21,172 bases of DNA from positions 1-21,172 of the forward strand of contig JANBQC010000499.1 in assembly GCA_027576995.1 (NCBI GenBank), written 5' to 3'. How positions within the stretch are numbered: the first letter of the stretch is position 1; every line of letters begins with the position of its first letter. The notes beneath the pieces were generated by a model. The model did no database searches, was not told the DNA's origin, and saw only the letters and a program-made list of their open reading frames with translations. Source of the stretch: Dimargaris cristalligena (taxonomy: Eukaryota > Kickxellomycota > Dimargaritomycetes > Dimargaritales > Dimargaritaceae). A program made the translations under genes and the position numbers. Positions 1 through 10,400 of this stretch are shown one piece after another.

Positions 1-245
1 TGTCCAACGCCCCGCCTACTGTTAGAAGCCTATCCCCGAGACTCTTGACGGACTAAGAGTGGTTAACTCGGGCGACACGGATGGAAACTAAATCATACCC
101 CATCTCTGACCAGTTACTGTATGTGTAACAATCCCTGGTTCAGAGGAATGATTGATGAATAGGCGGCCAATGAACGCTGTAATGCGAGTTCAGGCACCCA
201 TTAAACGCCTCTGGGTTGTTCATTCCATTACACATGTCTCCTGTC

Positions 246-261
246 ACCGGGTATACCCGGT
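246..261. repeat. Perfect 16-bp palindrome
   Basis: The sequence accgggtatacccggt equals its own reverse complement with no spacer. Dyads of this kind are typical binding sites for dimeric transcription factors, but no adjacent gene is recognised, so its role is unknown. Confidence 0.6.
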
Positions 262-1916
262 AGTCAACTAACACCCCCTACCCATCGTTGTACCTGTCTA
301 ATTATGTATTCATACTATGCTATAATATGACCAGCAATTGTGGGCCAAACAAGCTAGTCTGGAAGCAGCTGTTAGTCATTCCTACCATTCCTATTAAGGT
401 CTCTGATAGTAGACTAGTGCTATAATGTTGGCAAGGGTATTGAAGTAGACAAGTTATCTAAAGGGCTGGTAGTTGATTAGATGTTAACCACAACCTTGGC
501 CAGGAATGCCTGTCGGAATTATGGTCGCTATCAACGTCATCCTGGGAATCTGGCCTGGATTATTACATATTGGCTTTCGTCTCATCATGTACCATCTTAC
601 TTTTACATTATCTCTATTATCCGGTAGGGGCCCGTTTGGTAACCAAACAGTATTCTTGTAAGCATCCTAGTGGAGGAGAATATCCCGGCAAAGCAGTTAA
701 ATAATACCAATGGGATTACACGCTTCCACCTAAATGATATCGCCAATACTTACTTGCAGCCCAGAAGATGCGGCACCATTCCGACAGGGCATGGTAACTA
801 TGCCAAGAAGAAAACTTCCACGGAATACCGACATAGTATTCAATTCATGAAAGCATGGCACAGACATTGAACTGCACACCATTCCCTTTCCCGATACGTA
901 CGGGTGACAACGTACAATACTAGAAATCAAAAACATGGTCTGTCCCAATTGTAATCGGGTGGTTATCAGGAATTATTGGTCCATCCACGGTTTTAGTACA
1001 TCACCGAAGGTCGGGGAGCTTTGGCCTTCCTATTAAGGGCCACGGCATTTGGCATTGGGTATACCATGTCAGGACTGCGGCCATATGGTTGCTAGTTAAA
1101 TCAGTCTGGAAGGGTGTGACTGGATCCATTGATAGTATTATCGAAATAACCGACAGGATCGCCTATCCACATACAAGTCACTTAGCAGATTCAACCGTAG
1201 GATATGGTAGCCACAAATTGCTCAATCACCCTCGTGTGAAGACAGACCCCGAATTACCAGGTGTTTTACTGTACTGTCACCATAAATTTGATGTTTTGTA
1301 GAAGCCTCCAGACAAGAGCCTTGGTCCCCACCCTAACCCAAGAATGGAAGCCAAAAGTAGAGCTGCTGGCCAAAATACTAGCTTATTGTGCCTTACTAGA
1401 ACCAGACGACCATCCTAATACAGATACAGTGATGGTGGCCGTATATGAATCCCTTTAAATAGGCAACAATGGGGGTTTCGGGGTATGATAATCAGTCTTT
1501 TCCCATTACAAGTACAAATTCGTTTTTAAAAACTCATCATGTTAATAGAAGGGAAAGAAAAAAATCCGTAAAAATATTCCTTTCCCCGAAATAGAAAGGA
1601 AAAATTTCCATGCGAAAGTTTATTTCTATATCTTTCTCCTTCTTTTATTCTATTTTTCCAGTCAAAATTTATCTGTGCCGTGTTCTTTTCACATGGGCAC
1701 GACGACTTTTCGGTTATTGCAGACCGTGGACTTGTCTATTCAGCGTAATAAGTAGCGCTAATAAAATAACAAACGTCGACGGCATCTATTAACGATAATC
1801 ATGAATAAATGTATTGTTCCCCTGATGAGTGTATGGAACAGAACTATGATATAGGCATCATTGGAATGGTTGACAGGCCGTCCTATAACACGCCCGGTTG
1901 ACAACCCCATTGCTTG

Positions 1917-1939
1917 CATCAAGTATAAATACTTTGATG
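1917..1939. repeat. Near-perfect inverted repeat containing a TATAAATA core
   Basis: The arms catcaagtat and atactttgatg pair with one bulged base around a two-base loop. The centre reads tataaata, a good TATA-box match. It lies about 120 bp before an unexplained 64-codon open frame, so it may be a core promoter, but no transcript unit can be demonstrated. Confidence 0.3.
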
Positions 1940-3451
1940 GATTCCCACCTTAAAACCCATACCAAACTACAGGTACAACACTTCCCCCCACTAATATGTG
2001 CTTGCTAATTAAAACTATTCTCGCCTCTCAACTTGGTCCTACTATTTTCTTGATATATCAGTGGTGATGGCCGGATATCATGCCATCTCCCTATTCATTT
2101 CAGCCGCCTGTTAACGGATATTCAGGCCGCCCTCTGCAACAATGTAGATATCAATTACGTTCAGTCACCCCAAGCAGGGCGTCTCTGGGAATTACCCTTT
2201 CATTCTGAGGGATTACCCAGTATTCGACCGGAAGTCCACTCTCACTGAGGCGGACCGGACCAGCAAAAATACAGCCACCGAGTGATCCGAACCTCCGTGG
2301 TGCCTGTTAAAGAGCAGGTTAAATGTACTTTTTTATAAAATAACAATATAATATTTTTTAGTAACATAATTGAATTCAATGGCGGGAAGTCTTTTTATAT
2401 ATGGGAATTGTTGTTTAGGAGATAAATGATAAGCTGGTAGGTATAGGAATGGTTAGAACTCGATATAGGATAAAAACTCGTGGTAAAACAGCTGGCCTGG
2501 ATGCTTCTATAGTTATGATAATACCATGGTGGTGATATGGATAAAGAAAGGGGCCATGAACAAGGTCCTTTGTATTTTTTTATGGAGGTTATTGAAATAT
2601 TAGGCTGAAACGGTCACAACAACCTTTAAAATGCCGGGTTGGGCTATGTATACCAGGTTGAGAGGTACTTGGGGTATTTTCCAGGCCGAGTGTACTTTCG
2701 ATTAGTCTTATTGAATTAGATGCCGGTGGCTACAACTACTCCACACATGAATATGCTAGCGCGTTTTTTTCAATATCTTAATATGATTGCAAATTTGCCA
2801 CACCTATCACTACTTAATATGGGAGTAGTTCAATAAGGTTGTATAATAAAAAATCCATTTGATGAGGCAAATACTGCTGGTTGAAATTAAACATCCCACC
2901 AATTTTCCCACACACATAGCAGTTAAAACCTTATACCACTGAGCCGAACTTCACCCATATAGTTCCGAAATTTCATTGGCATGGTTATTTCTCTAGTAAA
3001 GGTCACAGGCAACTGTTATGCATTGCAATATATACCACACTATCTACCAACCCACTCCACCCGGCAGCTCCTTTACTGACTTGTGCTACCCGGCTGTATT
3101 AATATATCTTTTATTTTGGTAACGGGCCTTCGTCTTTCGGTGTATAGGGCAGATGGTTAGGATTGAGTAGATGACTTATCGGAGGTATATATTTATTTAT
3201 CTATTTGCAGCATTCTTTGTGAATAGCCAATTAATTGAGCTGCCGAGTGTACTACTCCTAAACAGCAAGACTGCGAACCCGGACCACGGTCTTCCGTGCC
3301 CCAGTGCTACTATTCGAGGGACAATCGATTGACCCTGAGGATGCTCATTCCTGTTCACTCTCAGTTGGCTGCTGGCAAGTTTTCGTATTGTAGCGCCCTT
3401 TGAGAATGCTTAGCTAAGCCAACGGGAGCAGTTATTATCAATAAAGTTGAT

Positions 3452-3927
3452 GTAGAGACTAGTATTCTGTGATAAACCTTGTGAAATAGAAGTTACTGCG
3501 TTCTTGGCTCATCTGGCTTTCTTGTTTAAGCAAAGGCCTGCCTTTTGACTTATTTTACCTCTTATTCTCCCGCTGGTTTGTAGAAGGAGTTACCGCTCCA
3601 TTTTGCTTCAACTCCGCCCTCCACTTTCTGGTGGCTCTTCTACAGTGCCTATCCAACCTGCCTCATTTACCTTTGCTACCGAACCCGCCCCTATTTTCAA
3701 GCAACTTCCGAGCGTAAATCGGTGCCTACGTTCCCCCGCATACGTATCCATCTGCTCTCCACCCTCCCTCCAGCAGCATCCGTTAAGGTCAACGTCACAG
3801 TGCCCCCCGGCACTTATTGTTTTTAAACTTTGCATTGTCCTACCACGCGGCTCATTCCTCCACCCCGACTATTGTGTAAGCCCAGTCTCGTTTATTTCCC
3901 TGCCCGACCTCCCGTAATTCACTTGCC
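3452..3927 (+). promoter_or_regulatory. Pyrimidine-rich, ATG-free leader and promoter of the OPT gene
   Basis: From just after the ATG at about 3449 to the OPT start at 3928 there is no ATG in any frame on the coding strand, and the last 330 bases are strongly C/T-rich. About seven ATGs would be expected by chance. This fits a long scanned 5' leader and supports 3928 as the start codon. No convincing TATA box was seen near the gene. Confidence 0.5.
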
Positions 3928-6666
3928 ATGCCGCTGGACCCCCCCAAGCGACGCAACCCACGGTTGTCCGAAACGGGGTCACCATCGGGCTATTTGTCGC
4001 CATCGGACTTAGACGGAGACAGCATGCTCGAGCCACTTTCCCCCACCGGCGGCACCAACACTGACCATATCTTGAACGACCTCAACTCACCTTTAGCAGC
4101 CCGATCCAGTCGTTTGGGCAGCATCATCAACGCCTTTCGCAAAAACTCCGTTTTTTACGAGGAATATCTGGGCTCGCCCCAGGAGCCTATGCTACCGCCG
4201 TCGTCGCCGTCCCATGCTGGCGACCCTGCTGGGGGTAGTAGCCGAAGCGGTGACCGCTTCTTTCTCGCCCATCCGAGTGACCACGCCTCGGTGGATCCAT
4301 CATTAAAAGAGACCGACGCCGATCCCATTGAAGAAAACGAGGACTCCCCATTCGAAATGGTGCGGGCGGCGGTGAGTAACAAGGATAATCCCAATCTACC
4401 GTCCCTCACCATCCGCGTCTGGATCCTCGGTCTATCTTTCCTGGTGGTCATGTCCATCGTTAATCAATTCTTCTGGTTCCGCGAAACGCCCATTGGTTTA
4501 GGCGGGGTCATTGTCATGCTCCTCAGTTATCCCCTGGGCAAATTTCTGGCGTGGACCATGCCCCAGCGCACCGTTGATTGGGGTCGCTTCGGTCGGTTTG
4601 AACTGAACCCCGGTCCCTTTTCGATCAAGGAACATGTCCTCGTGTCCGTGGTGGCCAATTCCGGTGCGGGGACCGCTTACGCGATCGATGTAGTGGTCAT
4701 CAAGAAACTATTCTATAAAATGGAACTCTCCTTCTTCGCCAGTCTTCTCCTTATTCTGACCTCCCAGCTCGTGGGTTACGGTCTGGCCGGTATTGCCCGT
4801 AAGTACCTAGTGCGGCCTGCGGCTATGATTTGGCCCTCGTCTTTGGTGACCGTAGCCCTGTTCCGGACGTTCCATGAACGGGAGGAGAAGGAGGCCGCCC
4901 AGCGGTCCCACAGCTTCCTCAAACGGGATGGACTCCAGCCGGATTCGGCCGTGGACGATATCGAAATGACCCTGGTCGACGAAAATGACAGTCGGCCCTC
5001 CTCCCAGTTGTCGTGGGGTAAATCGGGTCGGGGGAGCAGCGAGGAACTGCACTCGTTCGGCGAACCACAATCGCGCTGGGCCCCCATCCGCTGGATTAAT
5101 CGGCTTAACCAACTGTCGCGGGTACACTACTTCTGGGTGTTCTTCATGCTTAGTTTCGCCTGGTACTTCGTGCCCGGCTACCTCTTCACCGGATTGGGAT
5201 CCATCTCCTTGCTCTGCCTATTAGCCCCCAGCAGTCTGTGGGCTAACCAGCTGGGCGACGGTCGGTACGGATTGGGTATGTTTTCGCTGACGTTCGACTG
5301 GAGCATGGTCTCGTCGGCGTACTTGTCTTCGCCCATCGCCACCCCGTTCTGGGCCGCTTGCAACATGTTCGGAGGTTTCGTTACGGTCATGTGGTTCATT
5401 GTGCCCCTGGCCTACTACTTTAATGTGTGGGGCAGCTCCCACTTCCCCATTTATACCCCGGCCACCTACGATGTGTACGGCCACGCCTACAACACCACCC
5501 GGGTGATGCCCGGTGGTCAATACAGCGAAGGCGCCTACCAGGAATACAGCCCCCTGCGGTTGTCGTTCCAGTTCGCCATCACCTACGCATTGAGCTTCGC
5601 TTCCTTCGCGTCGATTCTAACTTATATTGCGCTTAACTACAGCCAGGAAATTAAGGACCGGTTTACGGAGTCCCGTACGATGCGGGACGATATCCACGCC
5701 AAACTGATGCGCCGCTATCCGGAGGTGCCGGCCTGGTGGTATACGACCATTTTCGTGGTTAACGGTGGATTGGCCATCGTTCTGTGCGAATGGGCCGGTA
5801 TCGAACTTCCCTGGTGGGCCCTGATCCTGGCGCTGGGCATTTCCTCCCTATTTATTATCCCGGTCGGCATTATCTCGGCCGTGTCGAACCAGGCGCCCGG
5901 ATTGAATGTCATTACCGAATTCATCATCGGCTATCTCCTACCGGGCAAACCAATCGCCAACGTGACCTTCAAAACCTACGGCACCATCACCATGACCCAG
6001 GGCCTAACCCTAATTGGCGACATGAAACTGGGCCACTACATGAAAATCCCCCCGCGCCACATGTTCATCTGCCAGGCCATCGGTACCACTTTGGCCGGCG
6101 TCATTCAGTTGGCCACCGCCTTCTACCTCATGGAGAACATTCCCCGCATGTGCGAGCTCGATAATTTGCCCTGGACCTGTCGGGGTGCCCACACGTTTTA
6201 CTCCGCGTCCGTTATCTGGGGTCTCATCGGCCCCTCCAAAATGTTCGGCCCTGACTCGCCCTACCACCTTACCCTCTGGTTCTTCCTACTGGGCTTCCTC
6301 CTCCCCATTCCCGTGTATTTGCTGCAGCGCAAATACCCGAACCGCCGGTGGTTACAGCACATCCACGTCCCCATTGTATTAGGTGCCCTCGACGCCTTCC
6401 CCCCCGGCCCCGCCTTGGTTTACCCCATGTGGTTCCTGGCCTGCTATATCCTGAATTACTGGGTGCACGACCGTTACCACGAATGGTGGGAACGTCTGGG
6501 GTTCATCTTTTCGGTGGCCCTGGACTCAGGGTTGGCCGTCGCGGGACTGGTCATTTTCTTCGCGTTCCAATCACCGGGTCTCATTTTGAGCTGGTGGGGT
6601 AACGACCATGTCCAGTGTCCCCGGGGCCGCGAACCCATGTTTGCCCCCGTTCTGTTTCCGGCTTAA
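3928..6666 (+). CDS. Oligopeptide transporter (OPT family), 912 aa, single exon
   Basis: A proton-coupled transporter of the OPT family, expected in the plasma membrane or an internal membrane, importing small peptides such as tetra/pentapeptides or glutathione-like substrates. The open frame is uninterrupted. Residues 1-165 are hydrophilic and Ser/Pro/Asp-rich (cytosolic tail). From about residue 168 many hydrophobic segments follow, typical of the 12-16 helices of the family. Family hallmarks visible are NPGPF followed by KEH at 227-234 and the KIPPR motif at 706-710, plus a Trp/Tyr-rich C-terminal membrane region ending at residue 912. Fungal OPTs are usually about 750-900 aa, so this is full length. 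The first ATG after a 476-nt ATG-free leader was chosen as start. Unusual is a hydrophilic, acidic/Ser-rich loop of about 80 residues (317-398) between membrane segments. Substrate (peptide versus metal-chelate or glutathione) cannot be read from sequence. It is convergent with the TMF-like gene. Confidence 0.95.
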   Translation: MPLDPPKRRNPRLSETGSPSGYLSPSDLDGDSMLEPLSPTGGTNTDHILNDLNSPLAARSSRLGSIINAFRKNSVFYEEYLGSPQEPMLPPSSPSHAGDPAGGSSRSGDRFFLAHPSDHASVDPSLKETDADPIEENEDSPFEMVRAAVSNKDNPNLPSLTIRVWILGLSFLVVMSIVNQFFWFRETPIGLGGVIVMLLSYPLGKFLAWTMPQRTVDWGRFGRFELNPGPFSIKEHVLVSVVANSGAGTAYAIDVVVIKKLFYKMELSFFASLLLILTSQLVGYGLAGIARKYLVRPAAMIWPSSLVTVALFRTFHEREEKEAAQRSHSFLKRDGLQPDSAVDDIEMTLVDENDSRPSSQLSWGKSGRGSSEELHSFGEPQSRWAPIRWINRLNQLSRVHYFWVFFMLSFAWYFVPGYLFTGLGSISLLCLLAPSSLWANQLGDGRYGLGMFSLTFDWSMVSSAYLSSPIATPFWAACNMFGGFVTVMWFIVPLAYYFNVWGSSHFPIYTPATYDVYGHAYNTTRVMPGGQYSEGAYQEYSPLRLSFQFAITYALSFASFASILTYIALNYSQEIKDRFTESRTMRDDIHAKLMRRYPEVPAWWYTTIFVVNGGLAIVLCEWAGIELPWWALILALGISSLFIIPVGIISAVSNQAPGLNVITEFIIGYLLPGKPIANVTFKTYGTITMTQGLTLIGDMKLGHYMKIPPRHMFICQAIGTTLAGVIQLATAFYLMENIPRMCELDNLPWTCRGAHTFYSASVIWGLIGPSKMFGPDSPYHLTLWFFLLGFLLPIPVYLLQRKYPNRRWLQHIHVPIVLGALDAFPPGPALVYPMWFLACYILNYWVHDRYHEWWERLGFIFSVALDSGLAVAGLVIFFAFQSPGLILSWWGNDHVQCPRGREPMFAPVLFPA

Positions 6667-7492
6667 ACGCTCCGCCATAATAGGGTGACCAATTTAGTAA
6701 TCCGTACACTCAACTGTACTGGGTAGTTTATCCCTGGGAATTCCAGATCGTTTTCGATGGATCGAATAGTTGAGGAGAGGGGGGGAGGCTATTTTAAAGT
6801 ATTGGTTATCACCGACATTTCTTTTTGGATGAGTCAAAGGGGAGTAGATCATTTATTGTTTGTTTTTATTTAAATTTATTTGTATGACACCATAACAGCA
6901 AACTAGTTTGTATTTTTATATTTGACCATTAAAAATAGTATCGCGTGGTTGTCACTGAGCCACCAACCAATAGAATTCTTGGGTATTTCGAAATATATAT
7001 GCAATCAAAAAGGATACGTGCACAAATAGGACAGGCATTGCACACCAAGGCAAATTTACCAAACTATAGGCCGAGAGGGGAGAGGGCGTGTCAAGAGCGG
7101 GTTTATGCATTGCATTGTGCTTAAATTTAGGTAGCCAGAGGCTAGGCAAATAGACATAGGCGTCTTACTCATTTATCGTAAACGGGGCATTTCGAAGGGT
7201 CCGCCAAGGGAAATTGTAGCAGGTACCAACAACCGAATCATTGTAAGCCAGTGTAGCATCAATCGTGTAGAGTGGTGAAAATCCATGAAAATAAATCAAG
7301 TACATAAAATGAGAAAAAATAGATAATAAAAATTTGAAGGTCGTGGATAATAAATACAAATTTGGGCAATGTACACGAAAATGCGAAAGCGTGAAGTAAC
7401 GGTAGTCATAAAAACAATAAAAATAAAACCTCGGCATCACCACCAACAATCCCTCCTTGCAAAAGAAAAGGGAAGGGGAGGGGGAAGGGAAG
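6667..7492. other. Convergent 3' spacer between the OPT and TMF genes
   Basis: AT-rich DNA holding the 3' ends of both neighbours; no gene is supported. Minus-strand AATAAA hexamers, for the TMF-like gene, lie at 6852-6857, 6865-6870 and 6875-6880. A plus-strand AATAAA for the OPT gene lies at 7290-7295. A 134-residue minus frame at 7165-7569 overlaps the TMF 3' end and is Phe/Tyr-rich from T-runs, so it was not accepted. Confidence 0.5.
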
Positions 7493-10400
7493 TTAGCGCC
7501 GGGACAATTCTTCCACCTTATTAATGAGTTCGGTAATTTGGATCTTATACGCCTCCTTAATATCCGCAATATCGGCCTTCAATTCCTGGACTTGTTCGGC
7601 CTTTTCCCCCAGCAATTCGAGCACGGTGGCGTGGCGGGTTTGTAATTGGGTGAGTTCCGTATGGGCCGTTTGGAGCCGATTATTCTCGCGGGCGAGTTGT
7701 TCCGCTTCGGTGGTTTTACCCACCAGTTCCTCTTCGACCTGTTGCCGGCGGTGGGTGGTGACTTGCAGTTGGGTTTGGAGGGACGCGATTTGGGTCAGGA
7801 GTTGCCGGTGGGCCACGACCGGGACCACTCCGTTGGTAGAAATGGTCCCGGCTACTGGCGCTGTGAGGTCAGGTGTCGTGGATACACTGCCCCGGCGAGG
7901 GGAACCCGACGCGGTGAAGGACAGGGAGCCTCTCCGTGAGGAGCCCGACCCCAAATGGTTCGGGGTATTCCCTGCCGCCGACGCCGCCGATGGGGTTGCC
8001 GGGCCCATAAATGGTGACAGGGCGGCAAATAAGATGGGCGATTTCATAGTGGGTAGCCGGGGGGACGCCTCGGCCGGGACAGCCTCCGTTAAGGACGGGA
8101 TAGATTCTGACGGGGAGGGTTCCGCCGAGGTTGCCGGGCCCAAAACTGGGGTGGTCGTACGTGAGTGGTGTGTATGGCTCATTGAGCCTCGGTGCGATAG
8201 AATGGGGGACGACCCGTAAAGCAGCAGAGGTTGGGCCGCCAATTCGGCCTGTGCGGCCGCCCGGTCCGCCAGCTCAGCTTCTAGTTCATCAATCCTAGCC
8301 TGCTGCTCGGCCCCCCGGCTTTGTTCGGTACGCCACTGCGTTTCAAGGGCAGCGAGGTCCGCCTCCAAGGTATCTAGCTGGCTATTACGCTCCGCCAGGG
8401 TGGTCTGCTGGTCCGTTAATTGGGATCGTAGCGTTTCAAGCTTCCCGGTCAGTTCAGCTAAACTGGCCTCCCGCTCGGCCAACCGTTTGGTGACCCGTTT
8501 GAGGTTAGACTGTAATTTGCGCTCATTCGTCTGTCGCTGCTGAGTGGCCTGGTTAAGTTGGTTGGTCAAGTCCTCGATTTGTTGGAATAGGGGGGCGGTG
8601 TGTTCGTGGATATTGAGGCTGAAGGCATTGCCATTGGACTCGGCCAGTTCAAGGCGCATACGTAAAGTGCTGATTTGGGCCATGAGTTGGCGTTCCTTTT
8701 CCCCGGATTCGGTCCGGAGTCGGGCCAGTTCTTGGTCTTTTTCTTCGACAAGAGTCTCCCAGGTCTGTCGTTGCCAATCGTGGCTCTGGTTGACTTCGGC
8801 AATTTGTTCTTCAAAAGTTCGACGCGCAACCGCCTGTAGTCATTGATGTTTTTTTTTTACAGTAAGTATAAATGAGGAGAGTAAACAAATATACTTGCTT
8901 AGACCATACGCCCATAGGAAGCAATGAGGAGCCATGTAAACATCAACTTTACTGAAAGTGGTTACTGAATCATTCACCCATCTTATAGTGCAATGGTTCG
9001 AACAGCTGTTATTACACTGAAAATAACCACTTACCTCACCCTCCTTGACTTTGGCATTAATATCCCGCTGTACTTGGTTGGCCTTGGCCTTAAACCGCCC
9101 AACGTCCTGGTCGGACGCGTCCAGGGCCACCTGTAAATTCTTCTGGGCCTCTTTGGCGGTTTTGAGCTGTTTTTGGAGATCCAGGATCGTTCGGTTCAGT
9201 CGATCAATTTGGCCCGCATGGGCTTTGAGTTGATCATTTTTGCGAGTCTCCTGGTCGAGCTGGGACTGGTATTTCTTGACCCACTCGTCGGTTTTCGCCT
9301 GGGCCTGTTGGAGCTTGGCATCCAGCTCCCGCTGCCGTTTGTCGCCTTCGGCAAGGTCGGCGCGCAGTTTCTTGATGGTGTTAGAGAGCCGGAGTTCCTT
9401 TTTGGACAAGGCTCCACCCTCTTGAATCAACTGTTCGACCCGGGAGTCCCGTTCGGCCAGGCTTTCCTTTTGTTGTTGGACTAGTTTGTGGAGTTTGGTG
9501 ACATCGGAGGGAGTGCCTTTGGCCGCTTTAAGGGCGTCTACCTCGGCCTGGAGCCGTTCGACCTCCTCGGCTTTTAAGCGCTGGATCTCCAGATGCTCTT
9601 TGGCTTTAGTCGCAGCGAGGGCCTCTTGGATTTCCAGTCGGGTCCGGGTGGTCTCCAATTGCTCTAGTACCTGGCTGCTCTGTTCATTTAAGGATATTAG
9701 CTGTTTTTCGCGTTGCTCGAGAATTTCGCCCGTGTGGTCTTCGGAAATGCGGCTAAAGGTGCCACTATTACGGGAGCTGTCTACTCCAACCCCACTTAGA
9801 CTGACGCTGCTACGACTATAATCCACTGAAGGACGGGCCGTAGCGGACCCAGAGGGAGCGGGGCTATCTGCGGGGCTTTCGGAATCCTCGCCCACCGAAG
9901 AGGTGGTGTCGTCGTTTAAGCTATCCAGCTGGCGAACCGAAGTAATGGTGGAGGAAACTCGGTGACTGGCAGTGGTTTGAGTATCCACCGTACCGGGAGC
10001 ATCCTCCGTCGAGCTGAGGGGATCTACTGAGACCCGCTCCATCCGAGGGGATTTTACCGGAGTAGCTGCGCGGGGTAAAAGGAGTTCAGCAGCCGGAGAA
10101 CTCCCCTCACTCAGTGGGGTCGAAAGAAGATCAAGCGGTTCACCACTGTCGGTTGGTGAATTCGCTTGCTGTTGCTGTTGAACCACGGACTGGAGGCGGT
10201 CGTCTAGAGAACGGCGGGTCGGTCCTCGATCGGACTGTAGGGCACCAGCGCGGAGTTTTTGGGTCCGACCCCGGGGGATATCGTCCGGTGCAACCAGCGA
10301 GGGCGAGGGTGATGGTGTGGTATGCCGAGGGTGTTCTTGACTCCGGGCCACCATAGGTTCACTGCCCAAGGAGGCGGAGGAGGAAAGGGCGGAAGCGGGG

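Larger units (their letters stand above)
1..3600. other. Gene-poor AT-rich region, no supported gene
   Basis: No open frame here exceeds about 72 codons, and none shows a recognisable domain or the GC-rich codon use of the six genes to the right. Several short open frames exist around 670-948 and 1089-1458, but they overlap in different frames and look like chance. A locally GC-richer block lies at about 2090-2320. At 3.6 kb this is four to ten times longer than the other spacers in the window, which are 0.3-0.9 kb. It could hold decayed coding sequence, a non-coding transcript or distal regulatory DNA; nothing seen decides between these. Confidence 0.6.

Noticed and set aside
1089..1458. Two overlapping short frames of 70 and 65 residues
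   Set aside because: They are in different frames, the first relies on a TTG start, neither has a recognisable domain, and base composition is like the surrounding non-coding DNA.
7524..8219. 231-residue plus-strand open frame
   Set aside because: It lies antisense to exon 2 of the TMF-like gene, whose coiled-coil translation and C-terminal domain are clearly the real product.
8991..9010. B-box-like ggttcgaac inside the TMF intron
   Set aside because: No upstream A box and no cloverleaf pairing; the word alone is not evidence for a tRNA.
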